Shown here: positions 7,986-15,970 of the stretch, one piece after another
Layout of the letters: every line of letters starts with the position of its first letter
Numbering within the stretch: position 1 is the first letter of the stretch
Assembly (NCBI GenBank): GCA_034522495.1
Contig: JAXHLG010000002.1
Location: 62,001-126,000 of the forward strand
Length of the DNA: 64,000 bases
Reading direction: 5' to 3'
From: JAXHLG01 sp034522495
GTDB lineage: Bacteria > Patescibacteriota > Minisyncoccia > Moranbacterales > DUUL01
Translations under genes and position numbers: made by a program
The notes under the pieces: generated by a model
What the model was told of the DNA's origin: nothing
Databases searched by the model: none
What the model saw: only the letters and a program-made list of their open reading frames with translations

Positions 7986-8315
7986 ATGGCTCTTTTTCAT
8001 GATGTCGATGTGGTTTGTCCGGAGTGCTCTAGAGTCCGTACGGAACGTGTTGATCGTAATAAAAATGAGGTTAAAACCAGTTATTATTGGAAGGAGAATG
8101 AATATCAAGTAGTTCATTATTTAACTTGACCGGATTGTAAAGAGCAACAAGAAAATCAAAAAGAGGAGGAGTTTGTGCAACAAGTCTTGACTAAGCATGA
8201 GTTTTACCCCAAAGAAGCAATTGAAAGGCTAGCCAGGAAAGTTTATCGATTAGAAAAGATGTTGAAAAACCACGTTGATGATCACCTCGTAAGCCCAAGA
8301 GACAGGGTGTTTTAA
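7986..8315 (+). pseudogene. Zinc-ribbon/helical protein interrupted by an in-frame TGA
   Basis: The gene starts at an ATG preceded by a strong AAAGGAGG (7974-7981). The frame runs MALFHDVDVVCPECSRVR up to VVHYLT, meets TGA at 8127-8129, then continues in the same frame with PDCKEQQENQ and a charged helical tail to a TAA at 8313. Replacing the TGA by a Cys codon would recreate the second CPDC motif expected from the neighbouring paralogue (HRICPNC). Read whole, the protein would be 109 residues. This may be a recent nonsense mutation (TGC or TGT to TGA), a sequencing error, or read-through. No selenocysteine element was recognised. Confidence 0.6.
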
Positions 8316-8336
8316 AATCAGCATGACAAAAAAACA

Positions 8337-8368
8337 AGAGGCCAGCCCAACCGAGCCGGCCTCTTTTT
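8337..8368. terminator. Bidirectional rho-independent terminator
   Basis: AGAGGCC and GGCCTCT form the stem, with a T-run on the right and an A-run on the left. It ends the zinc-ribbon pair on the plus strand. Confidence 0.75.
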
Positions 8369-8544
8369 AATTAATGCAATTGATTTTGAGAGATTATGGA
8401 GCTGTGTTTATTGACTTGCGAGCTAAACCTAAGCCTTGCTCCAACAGAAAAGAAATTTATCTTTTGTGTTTTTAATATTGTGCTTTGTGATTTGTTTGGA
8501 TTTTGTGATGTCTGTGTTTTGTGTTTTTAAAAAAGATTATAATT

Positions 8545-8625
8545 GGAGCGACCCTCACGGGTCGGTTCATCTGTTTTATATGGCTATCTCAAGGAATCCA
8601 TAGACCGGACTAGAAACCCGCTCCA
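8545..8625 (-). ncRNA. Structured element E7, copy a
   Basis: On the minus strand the sequence runs TGGAGCGGG...GTCCGGTC...GAACCGAC...GGGTCGCTCC, closed by GGAGCG/CGCTCC with an inner CGGTC/GAACCG pairing. The same framework with different loops is found on the plus strand at 58478-58545. Stems are conserved while loops vary, which suggests a structured RNA or a palindromic repeat. No family was recognised. Confidence 0.4.
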
Positions 8626-8696
8626 GCACGAAAATTTGATTGTAAAGCTTTTAGTTTTTAGCTGTGGTTTTAACTTTTGACTTTTGCGTTTTGATT

Positions 8697-10082
8697 TTAT
8701 TTCCCTTCTCTTGTATATTCAATCTTATAAACTACCCCCTTCTGATCATCGCTTACCAGCATCATGCCTCCGGGGAAGGCTTGCACGTCCACCGGGCGGC
8801 CGAGCTTTTCACCGTTTTCCGTGAGCCAGCCCGAGATGAAATCTTGCCTGTTTTCGAGATTTCCCTGGTCGTCTAGATTGAAGTGAACCAGCTTGTAGCC
8901 GGTGGGTACGGTTCTGTTCCAGGAGCCGTGGTAGGCAACCACTAAATCCAGCCAATATTCTTCCGGCCAGCCGGTTTCAGGAACAAAATCCAGTCCCAGC
9001 GGAGCGGAGTGGGCTTGCAGGTCGATGCGGGAAGGAATAGTGTCATCGCAATTTTCATTCGATTCGGGCCGGAAAGTCTCGTCCCGGGTGTTTTTTCCGT
9101 AGCAATATGGCCAGCCGTAATTCCCGCCTTCTTGAAGGATGTTGATTTCATCGGGAGGAGTGTTGTCTCCCAGGTTGTCCCTGCCCATTTCCGTGGCCCA
9201 TATGTCGCCGGTTATGGGATTAGTTGCCATAAAAACCGAGTTTCTTAATCCTTCGGCGTATTTTTCAAAATTGCTACCGTCCTTGTTCATTCGATAAACA
9301 GCCGCTCTTCTTTCATCGCTTTCCAGACAAACATTGCAGGAAGAGCCAATGGAGACGTAGAGCTTGTCATCCGGTCCGAAATGAAGGGATCTAGTTAAAT
9401 GGCCGCCTCCGCCGGGCAAATCGGCAATTTTTTGAGGCGTGTCTTCGGTGTAAAGCCGGACCCTTTTGACTGCGTCTGTTTCGGCAAAATACAGCGTCAA
9501 GCCATCTTCCGGATCAATGGCCAGTCCGTGGGGGCGATTGAGGTTTTCAAAAACCGTGTCGGCGTTTTCCAGCTCTTGGTTTTCATTCAAGCTCAAAAGG
9601 CTTATTTTGCCCTCGCTTGTCTGGCTGATCCAGATGTTTCCCAGGCTGTCTTTTTCGGAAATATCTCTGGCGCCCGGGAGATTCTCGGCTAAAAAGGAAA
9701 TTTCAAAATTTTCCGGCACTTCAAGCGGCAGATCCGTTTTGTTTACTCCCTCCGAGGAAGTTTCCCCCGGTAAGTTGCAGACCGGAACGCAAACAGTGGC
9801 GCAAACCTCCGCTCCGAGAGCGCATCCGTTGCCGCATCCGTCGAAAGCGCCTCCCCGCTGGCGGCAGTCTTTGGTCAAAAGAGCAGAGTCCTGGTTTTCT
9901 TCATAAACTATCTTGCCTTCAAATTCCTCTTTTACCTCAGCTTGCGTCAGTTCTTCCTCTTGGTTCTGCCGTTCTTGAGGCGTTAGAGAAGAGTCATCCC
10001 CCCGATTGGCATAAAAATACCACCCGGTGGCGATTAAAACCAACACTACCCCAGCTAAAATTAACCATTTTTGTTTATCCAT
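8697..10082 (-). CDS. Membrane-anchored sugar-dehydrogenase-like beta-propeller (GSDH/sorbosone dehydrogenase family)
   Basis: This 461-residue protein has one N-terminal membrane segment (LILAGVVLVLIATGWYF) and an acidic linker. Next comes a Cys-rich module with CRQRGGAFDGCGNGCALG and CATVCVPVCN (eight cysteines), then a six-bladed propeller from about residue 120. Family landmarks are NRPHGLAIDP, GGGGHLTRSLHFGPDDKLYVS, EGLRNSVFMA, GGNYGWPYCYG and VVAYHGSWNR. It is probably an exported PQQ-type sugar oxidoreductase, but the cofactor and substrate are unproven. The Cys-rich insert, with SCNVC in the propeller as well, implies disulfides or metal binding outside the membrane. The gene stands alone on this strand. 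Confidence 0.8.
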   Translation of the reverse strand: MDKQKWLILAGVVLVLIATGWYFYANRGDDSSLTPQERQNQEEELTQAEVKEEFEGKIVYEENQDSALLTKDCRQRGGAFDGCGNGCALGAEVCATVCVPVCNLPGETSSEGVNKTDLPLEVPENFEISFLAENLPGARDISEKDSLGNIWISQTSEGKISLLSLNENQELENADTVFENLNRPHGLAIDPEDGLTLYFAETDAVKRVRLYTEDTPQKIADLPGGGGHLTRSLHFGPDDKLYVSIGSSCNVCLESDERRAAVYRMNKDGSNFEKYAEGLRNSVFMATNPITGDIWATEMGRDNLGDNTPPDEINILQEGGNYGWPYCYGKNTRDETFRPESNENCDDTIPSRIDLQAHSAPLGLDFVPETGWPEEYWLDLVVAYHGSWNRTVPTGYKLVHFNLDDQGNLENRQDFISGWLTENGEKLGRPVDVQAFPGGMMLVSDDQKGVVYKIEYTREGK

Positions 10083-10229
10083 GGCGTTTATTTAATTTTT
10101 AATCCAGACTTATATCTGTGTTTGTTATTACATTACAGAATTTATATTTTTTCAAGTCTCATGGCGCGTGATGTTTTACGATTGAAAAAAATTGAAAAAA
10201 GTATTAAAATAAGCGGGAAATGGTTTACT

Positions 10230-10318
10230 GGAGAGGTGACAGAGTGGTCGAATGTGGCGGTCTCGAAAACCGTTGTCCCGATCTCTCGGGACCGAGGGTT
10301 CGAATCCCTCCCTCTCCG
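10230..10318 (+). tRNA. tRNA-Ser(CGA)
   Basis: The acceptor GGAGAGG/CCTCTCC, anticodon stem CGGTC... with TCTCGAAAA (anticodon CGA), a long variable arm (TTGTCCCGATCTCTCGGGAC) and T-arm GAGGGTTCGAATCCCTC define a class II tRNA-Ser. The discriminator is G, as expected for serine. Confidence 0.95.
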
Positions 10319-10440
10319 CCTTCGCCACGCCGAAGCCCGCCAGGGCGAAGGCGGGCTACGCCTCGGCTACGGCGTGACGCTGTCCGCCTGGTCGGCGTGA
10401 CGCTGTCCGCCTGGTCCGGCAGGTTGCCCTGCCGAAACCT
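10319..10440. repeat. GC-rich island with a 23-bp tandem duplication
   Basis: Directly after tRNA-Ser lies a stretch far richer in GC than its surroundings. It contains GCCCGCCAGGGCGAAGGCGGGC (a hairpin) and two adjacent copies of GGCGTGACGCTGTCCGCCTG plus GTC. No ORF in it looks coding. Confidence 0.6.
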
Positions 10441-10462
10441 GGTAAGGTGAAGGAGGGTTTTT

Positions 10463-10519
10463 ATGGTCAAGGCAAGCAAAAATAGCCAAGCGGTTTATTT
10501 GTTGTTGGCGTGGAATTAA
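10463..10519 (+). CDS. Possible 18-residue peptide
   Basis: AAGGAGGG lies 6-7 bp before an ATG that opens MVKASKNSQAVYLLLAWN and stops at TAA. The only support is the good ribosome binding site and its spacing. No downstream plus-strand gene follows, so it is not an attenuator leader. Confidence 0.2.
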   Translation: MVKASKNSQAVYLLLAWN

Positions 10520-10543
10520 AAAGCTGGACAGGGAAGAAGTGTC

Positions 10544-10816
10544 TTAGGAAGAAAGTTTTTTTAGGGCTTCTTGGAGGTCGGCGGAGGTGAAGCCGATTAT
10601 TTGGGTTTGGTTTTTCTCGGTGAATTCGTCCACTGCTTGCTTGGCTTGGTCGATCTGCTTGCCTTGCAGGATTTCCTCTATTTTCATTAAATCGTTCTCC
10701 GGATGAATAAAAAAATCTCCGGTGATTTTTATTTCTCGGATGACGGAATTATTTATCTCGGCTTTGATCCTTAGTAGCTTCCCGCCGGAAACTTTATGAA
10801 TTGTTTTCTTTACCAT
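10544..10816 (-). CDS. lplB: Lipoate-protein ligase accessory domain (LplB-like)
   Basis: This 90-residue protein matches the stand-alone C-terminal domain of bipartite lipoate ligases. Landmarks are GGKLLRIKAEI, IREIKITGDFFIHPEN, a LMKIEEILQGK stretch and a final GFTSADLQEALKKL. In archaea (LplA/LplB) the small subunit is needed for lipoate adenylation. It is the last gene of the minus-strand lipoate operon and lies about 166 bp after lplA, the gap being filled by a copy of repeat E3. The split arrangement is archaeal in style. Confidence 0.8.
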   Translation of the reverse strand: MVKKTIHKVSGGKLLRIKAEINNSVIREIKITGDFFIHPENDLMKIEEILQGKQIDQAKQAVDEFTEKNQTQIIGFTSADLQEALKKLSS

Positions 10817-10832
10817 AAATAGCTATTTAGTG

Positions 10833-10985
10833 TCTGACGATGTAGCAGCAAAATATGTAAAATATTTATATTATTAAAGCGGTGCGAAAAATTATTTTCC
10901 TTTACTTATGGGATTTTGGTTAAAATAATTTTTTCCCGCAGAACGGGAGCAACAGCTTTTTTTCAAAAATCAGCAACCCCTATTA
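10833..10985. repeat. Intergenic repeat E3, copy 1
   Basis: It contains TAAAATATTTATATTATTAAAGCGGTGCGAAAAATTATTTT, then TTTTGGTTAAAATAATTTTTTCCCGCAGAACGGGA and CAAAAATCAGCAACCCCTA. The same word order is seen at 35175-35322. It sits between lplA and lplB, so it is probably transcribed in the operon. Confidence 0.65.
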
Positions 10986-11744
10986 AATCTTTCTTTGATA
11001 ATTCCAAGCGTCTGATAGGTATTTTTCTTTATAAAGCCTGTCGGCTGTTTTTATTTCTTCCGCGATCAGCCCACTCTGTATAAAGCTAATGCCGAAAACC
11101 TTTTCAAAGCCCTTGGTCAAGGCTTGTTTTATTTCTTCTGCGCTCAAGTTGCCGTTTGTTTCCCGTTTTAGCGAAGTCACTCTTTCTTTGACGTTTTTAA
11201 TCAATTTATCTTTAATTTTTTCATCGGGGACTTTTAATAGAGAAAACATTTTCTCCACTTCCACATCCAAAAGAATTGTTCCGTGCTGGAGGATTACTCC
11301 CTCTTTTCTGGTTTGAGCGTTTCCGGATATTTTTTTGCCGTTCGCCAGGATGTCGTTTATGGGAGAAAAGGAAGCCTTCAATCCCAGCATTTTCAGGCCC
11401 TCTATCAACCCCGCGCAGATTTTTTCATATGACTTGACAACATCTCGTGAGGTTTCCTTCTCCGTTAACGCCAGGGAATAAGTGATTTCTTTGTTGTGGA
11501 AAACCGCTCCTCCTCCGGTGTATCTTCTTACTATGTCCACACCCTGTTTCTTAACCTTTTCAATATCCACTTCCTCTTCAATGTCCTGAAAAAAGCCGAC
11601 GGTAATCGCCGGGGGGGCCCATGTATAAAAGCGCAGGGTGTTGGGAACCTGATTTTTTATCCTGGCTCGCAAAATAGCTTCATCTATTGCCATTTGCTTA
11701 GCGCCGGCGTCTTGACTCAAATCCAATAATCGCCAGTGTTTCAT
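10983..11744 (-). CDS. lplA: Lipoate-protein ligase A (catalytic domain)
   Basis: A 253-residue BPL/LplA-fold protein that attaches lipoate to a lysine of an acceptor protein. Motifs include RFYTWAPPAITVGFFQ, VRRYTGGGAVFHNKEITYSL (the RRxxGGGxVxH lipoate/AMP-binding signature), NDILANGKKISGNAQTRKEG with the catalytic lysine, and LQHGTILLDVEVEKM. It lacks the C-terminal accessory domain, which is supplied by the next gene. It follows lipA in the same operon, and the obvious acceptor is the H-protein-like carrier at 15437-15829. Confidence 0.93.
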   Translation of the reverse strand: MKHWRLLDLSQDAGAKQMAIDEAILRARIKNQVPNTLRFYTWAPPAITVGFFQDIEEEVDIEKVKKQGVDIVRRYTGGGAVFHNKEITYSLALTEKETSRDVVKSYEKICAGLIEGLKMLGLKASFSPINDILANGKKISGNAQTRKEGVILQHGTILLDVEVEKMFSLLKVPDEKIKDKLIKNVKERVTSLKRETNGNLSAEEIKQALTKGFEKVFGISFIQSGLIAEEIKTADRLYKEKYLSDAWNYQRKI

Positions 11745-11779
11745 AAATTTATCTAATGTTAAGCGCTCTTATTCAGTTT

Positions 11780-11878
11780 ATCGTATAGGAATTTCAAAAA
11801 ATCCTATACACCGCTGATTTCACGCGGATTATCACGCAGATTTACGCGGGATGCTAAATGTGCGAAGCTTAATTTAGT
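11780..11878. repeat. Intergenic repeat E5, copy 1
   Basis: ATCGTATAGGAATTTC and TCCTATAC form a hairpin, followed by CCGCTGATTTCACGCGGATTATCACGCAGATTTACGCGGGATGC-type sequence and AAGCTTAATTTA. A second copy at 57326-57453 carries an extra hairpin insert. It lies between lipA and lplA. Confidence 0.7.
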
Positions 11879-11903
11879 AATTTTTCAGGAGAAGGTTCGG
11901 CCG

Positions 11904-12788
11904 CTAGCCGGTTTTTTTGGCAACCTCCTCAGCATGATAAGAGCTTCTTGCCAGGGGGCCGGCAACAATTTTTTTCAATCCCAGCCGCAAGCCCGATTCT
12001 CTTATTTTTTCAAACTCTTCCGGCTTATAATACTTTTTCACGGGAGCATTTTCCGGGCTCGGCTGTAGATATTGACCGATGGTAATGATATCGCAGCCAG
12101 CCTCGGCAAGATCTTTCATGGTTTGAATTATTTGATCGTGATTTTCGCCCAACCCCAGCATGAAACCTGATTTTGTCTTGAGGCCGGGATCAATTTCTTT
12201 TATTTTTCTCAACAGATCCAAAGACAGAGCATAGCTTCCCTGGGGCCGCAATTTTAAAAAAAGTTCCTTGGAGACTTCAATGTTGTGGTTTATTACTTCC
12301 GGCTTAGCGCTGACAATGCTCCTCAAAGCCTTTGCGCTGCCGCCAAAATCGGAGATAAGGAATTCTATCTTGCAATCCGGCTTTCTTTTTCTAATCTCTT
12401 CGGCTACAGAAACAAACTGGCCGGCTCCGCCATCGGGCAGATCATCTCTGGTGACGCAAGTAATAACCGCGTAATGAAGATTTAATTTTTCTACCGCTTC
12501 GGCAATCCTTTTAGGCTCTGCCGGGTCGGCATCTTTTGGCTTTCCTTTTTTGATATTGCAGTAACGGCAATTGCGGGTACAAACATTTCCCAGGATTAAA
12601 AAAGTGGCCGTCCCCTTGGAAAAACACTCATAACGATTGGGACAATTAGCCGAGAGGCAAACTGTGTTAAGATTGTGCTTTTTTATCAGCTTCAGGGTTT
12701 TCAAATATTCAGAGCGAGTAAAATTTTTCATTTTAAACCAAGAGGGCAGCTTGTCTTGATAAGCTGAGTTTTTGCTAAAATTATTCAT
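11904..12788 (-). CDS. lipA: Lipoyl synthase
   Basis: A radical-SAM enzyme that inserts two sulfurs into protein-bound octanoate. It carries the auxiliary cluster cysteines CLSANCPNRYEC (residues about 44, 49 and 55) and the radical-SAM motif CTRNCRYC (about 70, 74 and 77). It also has the family stretches TFLILGNVC, VTRDDLPDGGA, INHNIE, TKSGFMLGLGE and ITIGQYLQPS. The length of 294 is normal. Its start overlaps the end of the FAD reductase gene by 8 bp, so the two are translationally coupled. The presence of both lipA and a ligase means lipoate can be both made and scavenged. Confidence 0.96.
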   Translation of the reverse strand: MNNFSKNSAYQDKLPSWFKMKNFTRSEYLKTLKLIKKHNLNTVCLSANCPNRYECFSKGTATFLILGNVCTRNCRYCNIKKGKPKDADPAEPKRIAEAVEKLNLHYAVITCVTRDDLPDGGAGQFVSVAEEIRKRKPDCKIEFLISDFGGSAKALRSIVSAKPEVINHNIEVSKELFLKLRPQGSYALSLDLLRKIKEIDPGLKTKSGFMLGLGENHDQIIQTMKDLAEAGCDIITIGQYLQPSPENAPVKKYYKPEEFEKIRESGLRLGLKKIVAGPLARSSYHAEEVAKKTG

Positions 12789-14124
12789 TTTTAATCGTGT
12801 TTAATTTCTTCTTCCCGATTTCGGCGGCCACGGTCAGGGGTTCGTTGATGGGCGCCGAGGCGGGGTTGTAGCAGGTTTCCATTTCTATTAAATCATCCAG
12901 ATTCATTCCTTTTCCAATGGCCAGGGATAATAAGTCGATCCGGCCGGCCACTTCTTCTTTTCCGATTATCTGTCCGCCGAGCAATTTCCCTTTTTGATCA
13001 AAAACCAGCTTGACGGTAATCGGACTGGAGGAGGGGTAGTATTCCGAACGGGCTTGGGTTGTATATTTGGAAGCCATCGCCCGGAGGTTTTTTTGTCGGG
13101 CTCTCTCCAGGGTCAATCCCGCGGAGCCTATGAATAATTCTCCTACTTTGGTAATGGTGGTATTCAACACCGGCGGAGCGGTTTCTTTTCCGCCCAAGAG
13201 GTTGCGGGCTGCTGTTTTTCCTTGGCGGACGGCGACGGTGCCTAGCTGGCTAAGCACTTTTTCTCCGGTGTTGAGCTCTTGGGAAAAAACGCAATCCCCG
13301 CAGGCGTAGATATCTTTATCGGAAGTTTGCATCCGGCGGTTTACTTCAACGGCCTCGCCACAGTCCAGCCCGGCTTGCTTGGCCAGCCCGGCGCTGGCCT
13401 TCATCCCGGCGCAAATATAAAGTTTGTCAAAAGGCAAAGAATTCTGGCCGAAACAGACCTTGTTTTTGTCTATTTTTTCAATGCCAGCGTTTAAATACGT
13501 TTCTATGCCGAGGCTTTCGGCGTATCTGCCCGCTTGTTCGCCCATATCTTTGTCCAAAACGGCCGGCAGGAGACGGTCCCGAGCTTCAATTAAAGAAACC
13601 TTTTCTCCTCTTTTGCTTAAAGCCGCCGCTAACTCCAAGCCGACCAGGCCGGCGCCGACAACAACCGCCCGATTTTTGCCGCCGGGGGAGGCGTTTTGGG
13701 AAATGCGCTTGGCGTCGTCTATGGTTTTCAAGGCAAGGGGAATGGCTTTTTCAAGCCCCGGTATCGGAGGAAATTTGGGAGCGCTGCCGGCGGCCAAAAC
13801 CAGCTTGTCGTAGGCAAGAGCTGTTGTCTTTTTTGAATCCCGGCAGTTTATTTTCTTTCCTTTTTTATCAATGGAGACAACGGTTGTGTTCAAAAGGAGG
13901 CGAATGTTGTTATTTTCGTAGTCGGATTTTTGAAAAATAAAAATATCGTCAAAAGATTTTATTTCTCCGGCCAAGACATAAGGCAAAGCGCAGGGGCAAT
14001 ATTCCGCATTGCCGGTTTTCTCCACTATGGTTATTTCTGCTTCTTTGTCTAATTTTCTCAACTCAAAAGCACAAGTGGTGCCGGCCGCTCCTCCGCCGAT
14101 GATAACTATTTTTGGTTTTGCCAT
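12781..14124 (-). CDS. FAD-dependent pyridine-nucleotide disulfide oxidoreductase (CoA-disulfide/NADH-oxidase type)
   Basis: This 447-residue protein has FAD motif IIGGGAAGTTCAFEL (residues 8-22), EYCPCALPYVL with the redox cysteine near position 43 (C43 and C45), NAD(P) motif VVVGAGLVGLELA, the FAD-binding YACGDC, and the C-terminal dimer domain. It resembles CoA-disulfide reductase, NADH oxidase and polysulfide reductase rather than classical dihydrolipoamide dehydrogenase, which uses a CxxxxC pair. In this operon its likely job is to move NAD(P)H electrons to a low-molecular or protein disulfide, possibly the lipoyl carrier. That assignment is inference from context. Confidence 0.88.
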   Translation of the reverse strand: MAKPKIVIIGGGAAGTTCAFELRKLDKEAEITIVEKTGNAEYCPCALPYVLAGEIKSFDDIFIFQKSDYENNNIRLLLNTTVVSIDKKGKKINCRDSKKTTALAYDKLVLAAGSAPKFPPIPGLEKAIPLALKTIDDAKRISQNASPGGKNRAVVVGAGLVGLELAAALSKRGEKVSLIEARDRLLPAVLDKDMGEQAGRYAESLGIETYLNAGIEKIDKNKVCFGQNSLPFDKLYICAGMKASAGLAKQAGLDCGEAVEVNRRMQTSDKDIYACGDCVFSQELNTGEKVLSQLGTVAVRQGKTAARNLLGGKETAPPVLNTTITKVGELFIGSAGLTLERARQKNLRAMASKYTTQARSEYYPSSSPITVKLVFDQKGKLLGGQIIGKEEVAGRIDLLSLAIGKGMNLDDLIEMETCYNPASAPINEPLTVAAEIGKKKLNTIKNE

Positions 14125-14142
14125 AGATATTGGTGCTTGAGT

Positions 14143-14901
14143 TTAATCCTGCCTGTTTATGAGACCGGTCAAGGGATGCTGGGGGTTGGCTTCGGTGATC
14201 GTCATCTGCTCCACTGGCGGCGGGTAGCCAAGACCGGTTTCTTCTACTCTCTCCAAGGCCTTTTCTAAGTCGCTCACGGTCAATCCCACCCACAGCTCAT
14301 CGTCTTGAGAAGCGGCCAGGCTTCTGGCTCCCCCGCAGGGAACTGTCAGCCAAGGACTGCCTTCCTCGGCAACCGGAACCACGACTTCGCAGGCAGCGTG
14401 GCCGTTTATTCGAGGAGAGCATTTCTTGCCGGTTTTGTCAAAAACTCCCATGGTCAAAAGATAAGCCTGAGAAGAATTGACTACCATGACAACAGCGTCC
14501 GGCTCCAAGTTTAAATCCTGGAATTCTCCCAAAGGAGCAAACACGGCGGCTTGGTATTTTTCCAGGGGGAATTTCTCGGTTTGCTCCATTAACTCGTCAA
14601 AAATTTCTTCTTTGTAGGCAAAGCCTTCCACCCACCGTTCTTTGAGATTATCTGAAACTTCTTCAAAGCCCATCACTCTGGATCCGATAACGCATCCTCC
14701 CATATTTTCCACGCTGACCGCTCTTTTTTTCTTGTAAACGGCCGCTTCTTTTAAGACTTGGCACAAGGCCATGTTGCCTTGAGACGCGGCAATGGACTTG
14801 GGAATGTCGCTCTTATCCGGCAGCATTTTTACTCCAACCGGTAATCCTTTGCCTTTGATTAATTGGAGGTATTTTTGTTCCAGTTTTTTTAGGTCTTGCA
14901 T
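14143..14901 (-). CDS. DUF169 family protein
   Basis: A 252-residue soluble protein with the DUF169 pattern: GLPVGVKML near the start, MALCQVLKEAAVYKKKRAVSVENMGGCVIGSR, a VAPLGE-like FAPLGEF, and CxxxP-type VPCGGARSLAASQDDE near the end. The family is widespread in archaea and anaerobes. I know of no assigned reaction for it. Conserved cysteines at the CQ, GGC and PCGG positions fit a redox or cofactor-binding role. It lies between the thioredoxin lipoprotein and the FAD reductase in one transcription unit. Confidence 0.85.
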   Translation of the reverse strand: MQDLKKLEQKYLQLIKGKGLPVGVKMLPDKSDIPKSIAASQGNMALCQVLKEAAVYKKKRAVSVENMGGCVIGSRVMGFEEVSDNLKERWVEGFAYKEEIFDELMEQTEKFPLEKYQAAVFAPLGEFQDLNLEPDAVVMVVNSSQAYLLTMGVFDKTGKKCSPRINGHAACEVVVPVAEEGSPWLTVPCGGARSLAASQDDELWVGLTVSDLEKALERVEETGLGYPPPVEQMTITEANPQHPLTGLINRQD

Positions 14902-14931
14902 AGTTTTTGGTTTAATAGTAAAAAAGTTGCT

Positions 14932-15402
14932 TTATTCGATTTTCGATCCCGGATCGATACAGCCCTGCTCCAGGCAGGTTTTTATTTCGTTTTCTATCTG
15001 TTTCCCCGTGGTTTCCGCGCTGCCGAATCCGACGATTGGGTCAGAGTCTCCGATAAAAGTCGCTGGCACTCCGCGAGCCTGAGTTCCGTAAGCGGCGGCC
15101 ATCTCTTGGAAAAGTTCGGCGTTGTCGGGGTTTTTCCAGGTTTCAAACATTTTAACCTCCAGTTCCGGATATTTTTCCTCCATTTCTTCCAAGAAAGGTT
15201 TTTCCTCAGCGCAATGCGGGCAGCCGTCGCCCCAGAAGAAATAGACAACCGCCTTGGCGTCTGTGGCTTCTTGGCTTAGCACTTTGGTTTCATCGGATTG
15301 TTCGCCGCTTTCCTGGGAAGCTGACTCTTGATTGGAGGAGCATCCGGAAAAGATAACCGGCGCCAAAACCATAATCATTAGTAATAGGATTTTTTTATAC
15401 AT
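14932..15402 (-). CDS. Thioredoxin-fold lipoprotein with CPHC active site
   Basis: The 156-residue precursor has a lipobox ending at Cys21 (VIFSGC) and then a low-complexity linker. A thioredoxin domain follows with FFWGDGCPHCAEEKPF (C61 and C64) and the cis-Pro loop GVPATFIGD. After the linker it is nearly identical to the first thioredoxin domain of the protein at 15971-17746, which points to a recent duplication. A C-terminal CLEQGC adds a second cysteine pair. It probably faces outside the membrane and is reduced by the DsbD-like neighbour. Confidence 0.88.
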   Translation of the reverse strand: MYKKILLLMIMVLAPVIFSGCSSNQESASQESGEQSDETKVLSQEATDAKAVVYFFWGDGCPHCAEEKPFLEEMEEKYPELEVKMFETWKNPDNAELFQEMAAAYGTQARGVPATFIGDSDPIVGFGSAETTGKQIENEIKTCLEQGCIDPGSKIE

Positions 15403-15436
15403 ACTTGTTTTTTAATTATTGTTTATATTAAAAATG

Positions 15437-15829
15437 TTATTGATCTTCAAACCATTTTTCGGCTTCTTCCGGCTTTAACAAATCTTCCGTTTCTTTCTTG
15501 TTGTCGAGTTTGATCTTAACTATCCAGCCCTCCCCGTAGGGATCCTGATTGATCTTGCCCGGCTCGTCGAAGATTTCTTCATTAACCTCGACTACCTCGC
15601 CGGAAAAAGGGCTGGAAAGATGGCCGCTCCACTTCACCGCTTCCAGGGAAACATAGGTGTCGCCTTTTTTAAGTTTTTCTCCGACTTCGGGGAGCTGGAC
15701 AAAAACAAATTCCTTCACCCGGGAGGCAGCCGGCCCGACAATGCCCAGAGCAGCTGTGTCCCCGTCCACTTTTGCCCAGGAATAGTCTTCGTTGTAGAGC
15801 AGATCTTCGGGAAAATTTTTGTTAGACAT
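15437..15829 (-). CDS. gcvH: GcvH-like lipoyl carrier protein
   Basis: A 130-residue single lipoyl domain with the signature GDTYVSLEAVKWSGHLSSPFSGEV, in which K66 is the predicted lipoylated lysine, and the downstream NQDPYGEGWIVKIKL. I take the ATG at 15829; an upstream ATG at 15883 would add 18 unrelated residues. No glycine-cleavage P, T or L genes are present in the window. The gene sits with lipoate synthesis and thiol-redox genes, so it may act as a lipoyl dithiol carrier rather than in glycine cleavage, as lipoate-binding proteins do in sulfur oxidisers. Confidence 0.9.
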   Translation of the reverse strand: MSNKNFPEDLLYNEDYSWAKVDGDTAALGIVGPAASRVKEFVFVQLPEVGEKLKKGDTYVSLEAVKWSGHLSSPFSGEVVEVNEEIFDEPGKINQDPYGEGWIVKIKLDNKKETEDLLKPEEAEKWFEDQ

Positions 15830-15970
15830 AGGTTTTAAATTAATTTTTAATAAAGTCAGTTCAGCGCAAGCTTTAAAATCCAAATATTAAATTAGAGATT
15901 CAAAAAGACAAAACACAAATTACAATGAACAAACAAAGCACAAAACACAATTCTTAAAAACACAAACAAG

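Noticed and set aside
7986..8315. Alternative genetic code with TGA as glycine or tryptophan genome-wide
   Set aside because: rarA, lspA and other intact genes end with TGA and conserved Trp residues in ileS use TGG. The two interrupted genes would need different amino acids (Cys and Trp).
10225..10479. Minus-strand frame with GGIRTLGPERSGQRFSRPPHS-like text
   Set aside because: It is antisense to tRNA-Ser and the GC-rich repeat; a false translation.
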